A stretch of DNA of 64,000 nt, taken from assembly GCA_947493705.1 (NCBI GenBank), contig CANLSH010000016.1, positions 20,401 to 84,400 of the forward strand. Reading direction: 5' to 3'. Below the pieces are notes generated by a model. The model made no database searches, had not been told where the DNA came from, and was given only the letters and a program-made list of their open reading frames with translations. Within the stretch, counting starts at the first letter, position 1. Every line of letters starts with the position of its first letter. The translations under genes were made by a program, and so were the position numbers. This stretch comes from an uncultured Arachnia sp. (lineage in GTDB: Bacteria; Actinomycetota; Actinomycetes; Propionibacteriales; Propionibacteriaceae). Of the stretch, positions 53,242 through 62,448 are shown in pieces.

Positions 53242-56228
53242 ATGGAGATGTCGGAGGACGAGGCTGACGAGCTGGTCGAGTTTTGGACCCTGCTGGAAGA
53301 GGACCGTGGCTTGCTGGTCGGCAAGCGTGGAGCGACGGCACTGGGTTTTGCGTTGTTGTTGAAGTCCTACAGCCGGCATGGCCGTTTCCCGCGTAGTCGG
53401 TCGGAGCTGCCGGAGGCGGTGGTCCACTTCACGGCCCGGCAGGTCGGTGTCGACGTGGCGGATTTGGCGGCGTATGAGTGGTCGGGCAGGACGGTGGAGT
53501 ATCACCGCGCTGAGATCAGGGAGCATCTGGGGTTTCGTGTGGCCACGGTTGCTGATCAGCAGCGGTTGACTTCGTGGCTTGCGTCGAGTGTCGCGCATGC
53601 CGAGCGACGGGCGGATCGGGTGCGTGAGGAGTTACTCGCGCAGCTGCGTGCAGAGCGGATCGAGGCGCCGACGCCCGGACGCGTGCTGCGGATGGTGCGC
53701 TCCGCTCTGCGAACCGCCGAGCAGTCTTGGACGGACCGGATCTCCGCGCGGCTGGATGAGCCGACCCGTGCCCGGGTGTTGGCGCTGGTCACAGCCACCA
53801 ACCACGAAGATGGCGGAGGGAGTGGCCAAGAGGATGGCGACAGTGTGGATGCGACGGTGCTGGGGTTGATCAAGTCCGAGCCGGGCAACGTCAGCCTGGA
53901 ATCGATGATGACGGAGATCGGCAAGCTGGAAGCTGTCCGGGCGATTGGTCTCCCGCCGGAGCTGTTCGTTGATGTGGCTCCGAGGGTGCTGGCTGGGTGG
54001 CGGGGCAGGGCGTCCGTGGAGGCACCCTCGCATCTGCGGCGGCATCCGCAGCCGTTGACGGTGACGCTGCTGGCGGCGCTGGTGCATCGGCGTGAGCTGG
54101 AAATCACCGACACCTTGGTGGAGCTGTTCATTGCCACGGTGCACCGAATCGGCGCCCGCGCGGAGCGCCGGGTGACCAACGAGTTGATCAACGCGTTCAA
54201 GAGGGTGACCGGCAAGGAGAACATCCTCTTCCAGATCGCCGACGCTGCATTGCAACAACCCGACGGGGCGGTCCGGGAGGTCGTCTTCCCGGCGTGGCCG
54301 GTGGCGAGGCGACGCTGCGAGAGTTGGTGCATGAGTTCAAGACCAAGGGGCCGCTCTACCGGCGCACCGTGCAGACCACGCTGCGCGCTTCCTACACCGG
54401 GCACTATCGTCGGGGGCTGGTTGCGCTGTTGGAGGTGTTGGAGTTCCGCAGCAACAACGCCACACACCGGCCGGTGATCGACGCGCTGGCGTTGATCCGC
54501 AGGTACGCCAGCGTTGGGAACCTGACGTACTACCCGCTCGGTGAGCCAGTCCCGACCCATCGAGGGACCACCGGCGACTGGTCGAGCCTGATCCACCGCC
54601 AAGACACTCGCGGTCGGGACCGGGTTGTCAGGATGGTGTACGAGGTCGCCACCTTTCAAGCGCTGCGCGAGCAGCTGCGGTGCAAGGAGGTCTGGGTCGT
54701 CGGGGCCGACTCCTGGCGCAACCCCGAGCAGGATCTGCCGGCCGACTTCGAACAGCGCCGCGAGGAGAACTACCAAGAGCTGCGCAAACCATTGGATCCC
54801 GGCGTGTTCATTGAACAGATGCGCGCTGAGATGACCACCGCTCTCGGCGAGTTGGAGAGCGCGCTACCCGGGTCGGATTGGCTGGAGGTCACCGACCGTG
54901 CAGCCGGGCCGATCCGGCTGACCAAACATGAGGCTGCACCTGAGCCAGTCAGCCTGCGCCGTCTCAAGGCCGAGGTCGGCCGGCACTGGGGCAGCGTCGC
55001 GTTGATCGACGTGCTGAAGGAGACGGTGCTGCGCACTGGGTGCCTGGACCAGGTCAGTGCCGTCGCAGGTGGTGGAGCGCTGCCGGCCGAGGTGCTGGCC
55101 GAGCGGCTGATGCTGGCGATCTACGCCTACGGCACTAACACCGGAATCCGGGCGGTCGCGGCCGGTGGCGGGCACCAGCACAGTGAAGAACAGCTGCGCT
55201 ACGCACGACGCCGTTACCTGACCCGCGAGGCTGCCGGGCAGGTCGCCGTCGAGATCGCGAACGCCACCTTCGCCATCCGCCGCCAGTCGCTGTGGGGTTC
55301 GGGGTCGACCGCTGTTGCCTCCGACTCCACCCACTTCCGTTCCTGGGACCAAAACATCTTCACCGAGTGGCACTCACGCTACGGTGGCCGCGGGATCTTG
55401 ATCTACTGGCACGTCGAACGCGGCTCGATGGTCGTGCACTCCCAACGGTTGCGCGCCTCCGCCTCGGAAGTCCACGCGATGGTCGAGGGCGCCATCAGGC
55501 ACGGCACCACGATGAGCGTGGAGGGCAACTACGTCGACTCCCACGGCCAGTCCGAGATCGGGTTCGGCATCACCCGCCTCCTCGGGTTTGACCTGCTGCC
55601 CAGGATCAAACAGATCAACAGGGTCCGTCTCTACCGGCCATCCGCGGGCCAGCCCGAGGCATATCCACATCTCGCCCCGGCGTTGACCCGCCCCATCCGA
55701 TGGGACCTGATCGCCCAGCAGTACGACCAGATGATCAAGTACGCCACCGCTATCCAGCAGGGCACCGCCTCCACCGAAGCGATCCTGCGCCGATTCACCC
55801 GCTCCGCGTCGCATCCGACCTATCAGGCGATGCTCGAGGTTGGCCGTGCCCAGCGCACGATCTTCGTAGCCCGGTTCCTGCGCAGCCGTGAGCTGCAACG
55901 AGAGATCACCGAAGGCCTGAACGTGGTCGAGGCGTTCAACCGGGCCAACGCTGTCATCTACTACGGCAAGGGCGCCGAGATCGCCTCCAACCGCAGCGAC
56001 GAACAGGAGATGAGTATCGCGTGTCTGCGAATCCTGCAAGCCGCCCTCGTCTACGTCAACACCCTGCTACTCCAAGACGTCCTCGCCGAACCAGAATGGG
56101 CGGCCCTGCTCACCGACGAGGACCGGCGCGGCCTGACACCGCTGTTCTGGCAGCACATCCTCCCCTACGGCGAAGTCAAACACGATATGGCCACACGCCT
56201 GGATATCCGCACCGACACTTCCGAGTAG
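53242..56228 (+). pseudogene. tnpA: Tn3-family transposase, frameshifted
   Basis: Codons from ATG 53242 read as the N-terminal DUF4158-type region (EDEADELVEFWTLLEEDRGLL, KRGATALGFALLLK) up to about 54290; the frame then shifts by minus one and continues to 56228 with the DDE catalytic domain (VASDSTHFRSWDQNIFTEWH, then HVERGSMVVHSQ and the last acidic residue region near SNRSDEQEMS). A single missing base around 54288-54296 (FPA/VVGGEATLRELVHEF) restores a protein of about 995 residues, the normal Tn3 size. As written, the transposase is inactive. Confidence 0.85.
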
Positions 56229-56380
56229 CCATCCGTACAGCGCCGTGCTCTGCGTCCACCCCGCACGGCTTGGAGAATCGGTTTGAGTAGACACGCCACC
56301 GGGGATCGCCGCAACGGAGACGAACAGGCCGAGTACCCGGTCAAGTCTGAGACTGTCATGGACCTCACACCCTCAACCCC

Positions 56381-56418
56381 TTCATTGCGGCAGGTGACAG
56401 CACCGTTACCAGCACCCC
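56381..56418 (-). repeat. Right terminal inverted repeat of the Tn3-family element
   Basis: 38 bases whose reverse complement starts GGGGTGCTGGTAACGGTGCT; four mismatches to the left repeat. Confidence 0.9.
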
Positions 56419-56448
56419 TACCCGGCGGGTCTCGCCTCGCCCGGTGGC

Positions 56449-56679
56449 TCACTGAGTGGCGGTGTTCCATGCCCGTTCGATGGTGGCGCGGCCTGTGTTC
56501 GGGTTGATTCTGATGAGGAGGGGTGCTGTGGGCGGCCTCGTTGACGTCGTTGGCAAATCGCAGGCAACGCCGTCGCTATCGCGGTCCATAGCGCGGCGGT
56601 ATCCGGGTTCACCTGCCAGTAGGGGAGCGGCTCCTGCCTCCCTGGCTGCGGTGCAGTTCTCGTAGTAGACATCTACGGG
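56449..56679 (-). pseudogene. C-terminal fragment of an excalibur-domain protein
   Basis: On the minus strand an open frame reads DVYYENCTAAREAGAAPLL, then GYRRAMDRDSDGVACD, an excalibur calcium-binding motif (DxDxDGxxC) that usually ends secreted nucleases, followed by a tail to TGA at 56449-56451. The upstream part is replaced by the rve-type transposase gene, whose end overlaps the fragment, so the exact boundary is uncertain. The Tn3-family element lies 30 bases beyond its stop. Confidence 0.7.
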
Positions 56680-57854
56680 CTCGGGCTCAGCCGCGGGCGT
56701 GGTTGGATCTCGGTGATGCGTCGGTGGAGTGCGAGGGGGCGGATAGCGGCTTTGTAGGTGGCGAGTTCACTCTCTTGGACCGGGCTGAGCACGCCGGCGT
56801 CGAGGAGCCGCTGGTAGGGCGAGCGGGGTTTGTCGTAGAGACGTTTGCGGCGGCCAACGGTGTCGGTGGACCAGCCGAGGGGTTTCTTGGTGGGGGTGAA
56901 GAAGTTGAGTCGGTCGTTGACCAGCTTCCACAGTTCGCTGAGTAGGGCGAGTTCGGTGGCGGTGTCATAGCGGTGGTAGAAGCCGTAGCGGCGCACGAGG
57001 TGGTTGTTTTTCGACTCGATGGTGGCTTGGTCGTTCTTCTTGTATGGCCTGGATCGGGTGAAGAACACCCCTCGTTGCCCGGCCCAGCCGACCAGGTCGT
57101 GGTTGATGAACTCTGAGCCGTTGTCGCAGTCGATCCCGGTCACCGCGAATGGCACCTCATCGACGAACGCGTCGAACGCGGCCAGGATGTGAACCCGGGC
57201 GTTGTTGCGGACCGCGGCAGTGAACACCCAGCCGATGTGGACGTCGGTGAAGTTCACGCTCCGACAGAACTCGCCTTTCAACGTCGGCCCGCAGTGGGCG
57301 ACGGTGTCGACCTCGAAGAACCCGGGTTCGGCTTCGACCTCGTCACCGGCCTTGCGGATGCTGATCGAGTTGCGCAACATGGCCCCGGGTGTGGTTGCTG
57401 ACTTTCTCCGGATCGGGTCCTTGGCCCGTGCGGGGGCGAGGTAGCGGTCGATCGTGGCCGCGGACATGGCCTCCAGCTCCGTACGCACCTCGGGGCCGTA
57501 GCGGTCATGGCCGGGCACCAGGGATCCTTCGGCCTCCATCGCGTCGAGCCAGTCAGTCATGGCCGGGGCGAGGTACTGCCCACAGCTGCCGCCCGAGGTC
57601 GCCCACACCTTCTGCAACACCCGACGCGCGTCGTAGGAGTACTTGCACGGCCGGGTCTTGCGGCGATCGATCACCGCAACCGTCGCGACCGCCCGGCCAG
57701 GGGCCTGCCGCAACCGCGCCACCAGTTGCTGGCGGGCGTGGTCCCGGTTCCAGCCGGTGACCTCGACAACCTGGTCCAAGATCACGCTTTTACCCTGCTT
57801 GGGTGCCTCGGCGTACGCCTGAGCGTATTTCTTTGTGACCTCGTACCTGGCCGC
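56673..57854 (-). CDS. rve-type (DDE integrase core) transposase
   Basis: A 393-residue transposase. The N-terminal HTH part (SVILDQVVEVTGWNRDHARQQL) is followed by an integrase core with Asp in FFEVDTVAH, Asp in GIDCDNGSEFINHD and Glu in ATIESKNNHLVRRYG. The start is ATG 57854; the reading from 57902 adds 16 residues. I could not find convincing terminal inverted repeats; TATGTGAG motifs at 57919-57926 and 57954-57961 may mark one end. The last codons overlap the excalibur fragment. Confidence 0.8.
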   Translation of the reverse strand, partial: AARYEVTKKYAQAYAEAPKQGKSVILDQVVEVTGWNRDHARQQLVARLRQAPGRAVATVAVIDRRKTRPCKYSYDARRVLQKVWATSGGSCGQYLAPAMTDWLDAMEAEGSLVPGHDRYGPEVRTELEAMSAATIDRYLAPARAKDPIRRKSATTPGAMLRNSISIRKAGDEVEAEPGFFEVDTVAHCGPTLKGEFCRSVNFTDVHIGWVFTAAVRNNARVHILAAFDAFVDEVPFAVTGIDCDNGSEFINHDLVGWAGQRGVFFTRSRPYKKNDQATIESKNNHLVRRYGFYHRYDTATELALLSELWKLVNDRLNFFTPTKKPLGWSTDTVGRRKRLYDKPRSPYQRLLDAGVLSPVQESELATYKAAIRPLALHRRITEIQPRPRLSPSP

Positions 57855-57974
57855 CATCGACAGCTGCTCCTCATATCTCACACCCCATCGTGGCCGACCC
57901 ACCGTTTCCCGGGGGAAGTATGTGAGGTACGGCCCCCACCCTCGCGGGGACTATATGTGAGTGTCGTCGACTCC

Positions 57975-58004
57975 TTGTCTCCGGCTGCCACACCTTGCTA
58001 CTAT
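57975..58004 (+). promoter_or_regulatory. Candidate promoter of the azole-peptide operon
   Basis: TTGTCT (57975-57980) and TACTAT (57999-58004) are separated by 18 bases, 63 bases upstream of the precursor start. No other sigma-70-like pair is closer. Confidence 0.45.
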
Positions 58005-58067
58005 GCGATGGAGGCGTCCCCCCCTGACGCTGAATACAGAACCATCTCGATTCAAAGGAGACATCCG

Positions 58068-58280
58068 ATGGCAAGTTCAACTCAGATCATCGTTCAGATG
58101 GTAATGGAGCACGGTGAGCAACCAGCGATGAGTCAGTCCCCAGGGAACTGCGCCGCATGCACGAAGTGCTCAGCTTCAGGAGTTACCCGACTCCCGAAGA
58201 TCGCCGATGACGACATCACTGCCCAGCACAATCCGGACATTCAAGAATTCTATAACTTCTTGAATACCGTAGATGCGTGA
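58068..58280 (+). CDS. Precursor peptide of a thiazole/oxazole-modified RiPP (TOMM)
   Basis: A 70-residue peptide with AAAGGAG seven bases before ATG 58068. Residues 1-26 could be the leader (MASSTQIIVQMVMEHGEQPA and onward). The modifiable segment is central: C28-x-x-C31-T32-x-C34-S35-x-S37-x-x-T40. An acidic tail (about residues 45-70, ending EFYNFLNTVDA) follows, unusual for a TOMM, where the core is normally C-terminal; it may be a follower peptide or be removed. The stop overlaps the next start (GTGA), so the peptide is coupled to its modifying enzymes. No similar peptide is known to me. Confidence 0.82.
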   Translation: MASSTQIIVQMVMEHGEQPAMSQSPGNCAACTKCSASGVTRLPKIADDDITAQHNPDIQEFYNFLNTVDA

Positions 58281-59050
58281 CGCCTCAGCCAGCTGACTTC
58301 ACACACCCAAAGACAGAACAGACGTTCGAGTCGCACGAGTTTGAAGTCTTTCGCAATAACGATACGGTTTACGCACTCTCACGCGAACACCTATTGAGAA
58401 TAGACATTGACAGTGGCGAGCAAGCATCTGAACAGGACATCCTTCACGAAAGCTTAGCCCTCGCCTCCGGCAACTGGCTAGACCCTCATATAGTGATTGT
58501 TGATCCCCCGCAAGCCGTTGCGAGTTACTACGAGCGCCATAGTTACACAATTATCGATAGCGAGGAATTTTCCAACCTTATCTGGCCGAAAGACTCCCGT
58601 CTTGCACTAGTTGTTTTCTGTGGTGATCCAATAGAACTTCCCCCTGACTATAGAATTAACCCAACGGTCATATGGGCATCGCAATTGTCTCGTCACATAC
58701 GGTCAAGCATTGGATGGTCTGGCAGCGCGAGACCATGCTTCGACTGTGTCAGCGCTCTCTATCATGATGGCGCTAGCGATGGCACTGGCGAGTTGTTTGA
58801 GGCTTCTCTAGCCATGCACAAGAAAGGCGTTTCGCCTAAGCGTGGAGCGTCTCTTCCAACTGTCCCGGAATTATTCACCTACGTCGATGAGGCAACGAAG
58901 CTGAGCAAGAGTATTAAGTTGGACCGTCAATGGGCCATCGACTCTCTTCGCTACTGCTACGTACGAGACTTAATCTCTGGGCGAGTCACGCGAGAGATTT
59001 ATCCCATGGATCCCAGCTGTACGCATAGGCGGTTCTGGCTTGAACAATGA
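58277..59050 (+). CDS. E1-like / ocin-ThiF-type partner protein of the YcaO cyclodehydratase
   Basis: A 257-residue protein. The CxxC pair C154-x-x-C157 in RPCFDCVSAL and C248 with H250 near the C-terminus fit the zinc site of E1-like TOMM cyclodehydratase proteins, which hold the leader peptide and hand it to YcaO. The full ThiF-like domain seems reduced. In azole biosynthesis it would recruit the precursor. GTG 58277 overlaps the precursor stop. Sequence similarity is weak, so the assignment rests on the Cys pattern and the context. Confidence 0.72.
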   Translation: MTPQPADFTHPKTEQTFESHEFEVFRNNDTVYALSREHLLRIDIDSGEQASEQDILHESLALASGNWLDPHIVIVDPPQAVASYYERHSYTIIDSEEFSNLIWPKDSRLALVVFCGDPIELPPDYRINPTVIWASQLSRHIRSSIGWSGSARPCFDCVSALYHDGASDGTGELFEASLAMHKKGVSPKRGASLPTVPELFTYVDEATKLSKSIKLDRQWAIDSLRYCYVRDLISGRVTREIYPMDPSCTHRRFWLEQ

Positions 59051-59876
59051 GATTGATGACGCTTTCTTTCTCCAACTGGTATCTTCTATGGGAAACACTC
59101 CGAGGGCAGAAATTCGGAGCATTCGATCAAAGCTCTCCAGCGGAAACGGTCTATATGGAAGTGATGGTACTCCCTACTTATATAGTAGTCCGTACGTAGC
59201 TGCACCTGACTTACCTTGGGTCCTCGATGAACTTGCATCAGCTGATACACGGTTCACCTCCTCCGGTGACGATTCGTGGGCTGGTAGCAGGCCGAAGCAT
59301 GAGCGCCTCAAGAGCGTCGATCCGAAACTCGTATCAAAGGGTGAGGGTTTAGGTTCGGGTCGTGATGTCGTCCGTCAGGCCTTCGGCTACGATGACGCTC
59401 CAGATGAAACTCATGCGCGCTTTTCCTACCCGAGCGCCGGCGGTTTGTATGGTGTCCAGGCTTTACTGCTAGAAAACAGTAACGACGCTGGTCTACATGT
59501 TTCACATTTTCTCCCGCTCGCAAACTGCTTCGAATTTGTAACTTACGTAGACTATAACTCGTTCGATCGCTCCGTTGGTGACGCTAGGTGGGGTCGTTCA
59601 AACGACAATGAGTTCTGGGTGGCTTATGTGATTGTACCTGATTTGGCCATTGCCAAATACGGGTTTCGTGGATACAAGCTAGCTTTGATGGAGGTCGGCG
59701 CTATGTATCAGAGCTCAACACTCGTGGCGCAGCGTCTACAGTTTCAGACAAGGGTTCTCGCAAACTTCGACGAAATTGGACTTGCGAGCATTCTTGGCTT
59801 GAATCCAGCTAATACATGGGTTGAGTGTCTCCAGATGTTCAGACCTATCTCACCAAGTAGAAGCGATCTCCTATGA
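59040..59876 (+). CDS. SagB-type azoline dehydrogenase (FMN nitroreductase fold)
   Basis: A 278-residue protein with RFSYPSAGGLYGVQ (residues 127-140) and the KYGFRGYKLALMEVG stretch (206-220) that ends in the helix used for FMN binding in SagB/McbC proteins. The Lys206-Tyr207 pair matches the Lys-Tyr motif needed for azoline oxidation to azoles. It should convert thiazolines and oxazolines made by YcaO to aromatic rings. The start is TTG 59040, overlapping the previous gene; ATG 59088 is an alternative but lacks a ribosome site. Confidence 0.83.
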   Translation: MNNEIDDAFFLQLVSSMGNTPRAEIRSIRSKLSSGNGLYGSDGTPYLYSSPYVAAPDLPWVLDELASADTRFTSSGDDSWAGSRPKHERLKSVDPKLVSKGEGLGSGRDVVRQAFGYDDAPDETHARFSYPSAGGLYGVQALLLENSNDAGLHVSHFLPLANCFEFVTYVDYNSFDRSVGDARWGRSNDNEFWVAYVIVPDLAIAKYGFRGYKLALMEVGAMYQSSTLVAQRLQFQTRVLANFDEIGLASILGLNPANTWVECLQMFRPISPSRSDLL

Positions 59877-60799
59877 AACATGTCGAGTGGAGCGGCCTTA
59901 CTAAAAGTGGCTTGACTACGTGCGTAACGCGCGTAGCAAATGGAACCACCGCTGGCATCGGGCACGGACCACCGGATCCTCGACTGCGAGCTACAGCTGA
60001 AGCCCTAGAGCGCCTTTGGCAGAGGCGCGGACCATCACCCTCAGCGACTGTATATTCTCTCGGAACCGATCGGACGCTTTTGGCAAGCGGTGCTGAAGTT
60101 GATGGATCAGTGTCTGATTCTAGCGGAACTGCTATACATACTAATCCTCACCTCGCTATTCACGGTGCTTGTTTAGAATTTATTGAACGGCAATCCATAA
60201 TATCACATTGGGTCGGACAAACAGGATACGAGCTCATCGACGTTCCCGGGGATATTTACCATGAGGGACGGAACCATGGCTGTGAATACAGGGAAATCTC
60301 GATTGTGGATGGAGTCTCCGTCATCCTCGCTATTTTCCGGTCTCAGACGGGTTCCGTGCAGTATTCTGTCGGTGCCTCGGCGTCCTTAGAGCCTCAAGAG
60401 GCAATCGCTAAAGCAGGTCGCGAGCTTGATCAAGCACTTCTGGCGATGAATGACAATTTACTTCGAAGCAAACAGAATCGCCCTCTACTAGACAACTTGC
60501 AGGAAAACTACGTACATGCCAACTCCTACGAGACATACCTCAAATGGCCCCAGGAGCGTTCAAGCAGGATGCTCCTGGGCGCTTTCGAGGACGGGTCCAT
60601 TGTGCGGACGCTCATGAGCCTTCCCCAGCCCCCTAATTTGGTTCTCGACCGCATTGGATTCGATGGAACGATGTTCGTTATCGCGAGAGTTTTCTCTAGT
60701 AGCTGGTTTCTAGGGTTTCGTGACACGTGCGTAATTCCCGCCGCGTTCACCATGAGCGGTATACAGGTGCGCCAGCCTTCACCTGTTCCATTCGGTTGA
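59873..60799 (+). CDS. YcaO-domain cyclodehydratase
   Basis: A 308-residue YcaO enzyme that uses ATP to cyclise Cys/Ser/Thr of the precursor to azolines. ATP-site residues fit the family: E43 in ATAEALERL, E102 and E105-R106 in GACLEFIERQ, and E184 in AIAKAGRELDQAL. The C-terminus ends in P302-S-P304-V-P306-FG, the PxPxP motif that marks azoline-forming YcaO proteins. It is short compared with the usual 400 or so residues. It overlaps sagB by four bases. Confidence 0.86.
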   Translation: MKHVEWSGLTKSGLTTCVTRVANGTTAGIGHGPPDPRLRATAEALERLWQRRGPSPSATVYSLGTDRTLLASGAEVDGSVSDSSGTAIHTNPHLAIHGACLEFIERQSIISHWVGQTGYELIDVPGDIYHEGRNHGCEYREISIVDGVSVILAIFRSQTGSVQYSVGASASLEPQEAIAKAGRELDQALLAMNDNLLRSKQNRPLLDNLQENYVHANSYETYLKWPQERSSRMLLGAFEDGSIVRTLMSLPQPPNLVLDRIGFDGTMFVIARVFSSSWFLGFRDTCVIPAAFTMSGIQVRQPSPVPFG

Positions 60800-60810
60800 C
60801 GTGTAATATA

Positions 60811-62448
60811 ATGAAACTTCTTGAATTTTCGATCTGGACGCTGCAAAGTGCCAAAGATGTGAGTGCACTCAGATTTGTTTGGGTTTTAGTCTCGCAGTTG
60901 CTCAGTGCATGTGCAAGAGTTGGTGCGCCCCTCCTCCTAGGGTACGGAATAGACAGTGTTCTTATCTCTAACATCGATCAGGGTCTCCCCGGAGGTCCCA
61001 TTGCTCTGGTGTGTCTGTACAGCCTCTTGATCTTGCTGGGGAGAGCCTTCGGATATTTTTCCTCGGTAAGTTATGGAATCGTTGAGCAGCAAACACAGTC
61101 AGTGGTGATGTCGAATTCGTTGGGACAACATCTAAGAACGGCCCGCTACAGCTTCCGTGATGCTGACCGGAGCGAACTGTCATTTGCAATAGACTCGCAA
61201 GGGGGTGCTTTGAGGCAAACTCTCTCTACCCTCGCTCTCGATATTATCCCCGCTATGTTTAGCGCTCTAGCAGGACTTGTAGCGTTATGGATGGTCGCTG
61301 GATTAAACACTGTTGGCGTATACATGCTGACTCTTTTGTGCTACATGGCGATAAGTGTTCCGCTGATCAACGTTCACCAACGCAGACAAGCGGCTTTTTT
61401 CAAGGAGTCGATGCGGAATTTCGGGGTTTTAAGCAATTCCGTGTCGCTCTGGCGTGAAGCGTTCACGTTCCGAGCGGCGGAGTATTTGTCTCGGCGGTAT
61501 CGTCAAGATCGGGTTGCAGTTGAAGGTAAAGGAGTAGAAGCATATAGGGCCACCAAAAATCTGTACCTGTCTCAAGAGTTTATTTTAGGCGGGGGGCTCT
61601 TGGCTGCGTTGCTGTTAACGGTCGCACCGATGGTAGGTGGGACCGTTGTGGCACTCGGCAATGTGGTCGCCGTCGCGGGGGTTTGGATAGCGGCCGTTGG
61701 CCCCATGCAATCGGTGGGGTTTGGAATCTCTGAAGTGGCTGTGCAGCAAGCGGCGTTTGAAGAGTCACGCGAAAAACTATCCGGCGGGCCAGCGAATTTT
61801 ATTGCTGTCGGCGCGAGAACTGGCACGTCGCCGACGATGCAGCTGGAGGGCCTGGAGTCTGTATTCCCGGAAGTGTTTGGCGATGCGGTCAGTCCACTCA
61901 GTTCTGGACGCCCTCACTGGATATGTGGTCCTAGCGGAAGTGGTAAAACTACTATTTTGGAACAGATCACTGGGTGTCGACCGATTTCAGATGGCGCAAG
62001 TAGCTTGGAGCTTAGGAGTGAATTATTAGATCCGGTGGAGATTGCATATTCTCCGCAGGATGTCGGTGTTTTGAACGATAATGCCTTAGAGAATGCATCC
62101 TTTGGTACACAGCTGTCCACCCAGAAAATTGACGAGGTCTTCGAAAGACTGGGACTAGCTGATTTTACCTCGCAAGGTAGTCGTGCCTCGAGTCAAGTTG
62201 GAAGTGGACAAGTATCCGGCGGTGAAGCTCGACGCATTGCGGTGGCACGAGCTACGCTACGAGACGTCCCTATTGTGGTGCTCGATGAGCCGACCGCCGG
62301 GTTAGACGCAACTGCTGGACGTAAAATGTGGAACTGGATTGAGACGCTGTCGAAAACAAGAATCGTGCTCGTGGCTACTCATGATCCTGCAGCACCCATA
62401 TCTTCGGAAGATTTTCGAATAATTTTAGGAACCAAGTTGAATGAATGA
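60811..62448 (+). CDS. ABC transporter with fused membrane and ATPase domains, probable RiPP exporter
   Basis: A 545-residue half-transporter. Residues 1 to about 330 hold six hydrophobic segments; the ATPase has Walker A GPSGSGKT (373-380), the signature SGGEARR (469-475) and Walker B VVLDEPTAG (489-497). No N-terminal C39 peptidase domain is present, so leader removal must use another protease. As last gene of the RiPP operon, 11 bases after ycaO, it should export the mature product and confer immunity. Confidence 0.87.
   Translation: MKLLEFSIWTLQSAKDVSALRFVWVLVSQLLSACARVGAPLLLGYGIDSVLISNIDQGLPGGPIALVCLYSLLILLGRAFGYFSSVSYGIVEQQTQSVVMSNSLGQHLRTARYSFRDADRSELSFAIDSQGGALRQTLSTLALDIIPAMFSALAGLVALWMVAGLNTVGVYMLTLLCYMAISVPLINVHQRRQAAFFKESMRNFGVLSNSVSLWREAFTFRAAEYLSRRYRQDRVAVEGKGVEAYRATKNLYLSQEFILGGGLLAALLLTVAPMVGGTVVALGNVVAVAGVWIAAVGPMQSVGFGISEVAVQQAAFEESREKLSGGPANFIAVGARTGTSPTMQLEGLESVFPEVFGDAVSPLSSGRPHWICGPSGSGKTTILEQITGCRPISDGASSLELRSELLDPVEIAYSPQDVGVLNDNALENASFGTQLSTQKIDEVFERLGLADFTSQGSRASSQVGSGQVSGGEARRIAVARATLRDVPIVVLDEPTAGLDATAGRKMWNWIETLSKTRIVLVATHDPAAPISSEDFRIILGTKLNE

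Larger units (their letters stand above)
53154..56418 (+). mobile_element. Tn3-family transposable element (transposase only)
   Basis: The element is bounded by 38-bp inverted repeats beginning GGGGTG that match at 34 of 38 positions. It carries only a Tn3-type transposase gene, without resolvase or passenger genes. The flanking five bases (GTATC left, TACCC right) are not a direct repeat, so the copy has lost its target duplication through a deletion or recombination next to one end. The genes at the two edges are different truncated genes, in agreement with this. Confidence 0.88.

Noticed and set aside
53149..56423. Five-base target duplication of the Tn3-family element
   Set aside because: Flanks are GTATC and TACCC; they do not match in either orientation.
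57507..58067. In-frame upstream extension of the precursor peptide
   Set aside because: It runs antisense to the transposase gene and has no ribosome site; ATG 58068 has AAAGGAG at the right distance.
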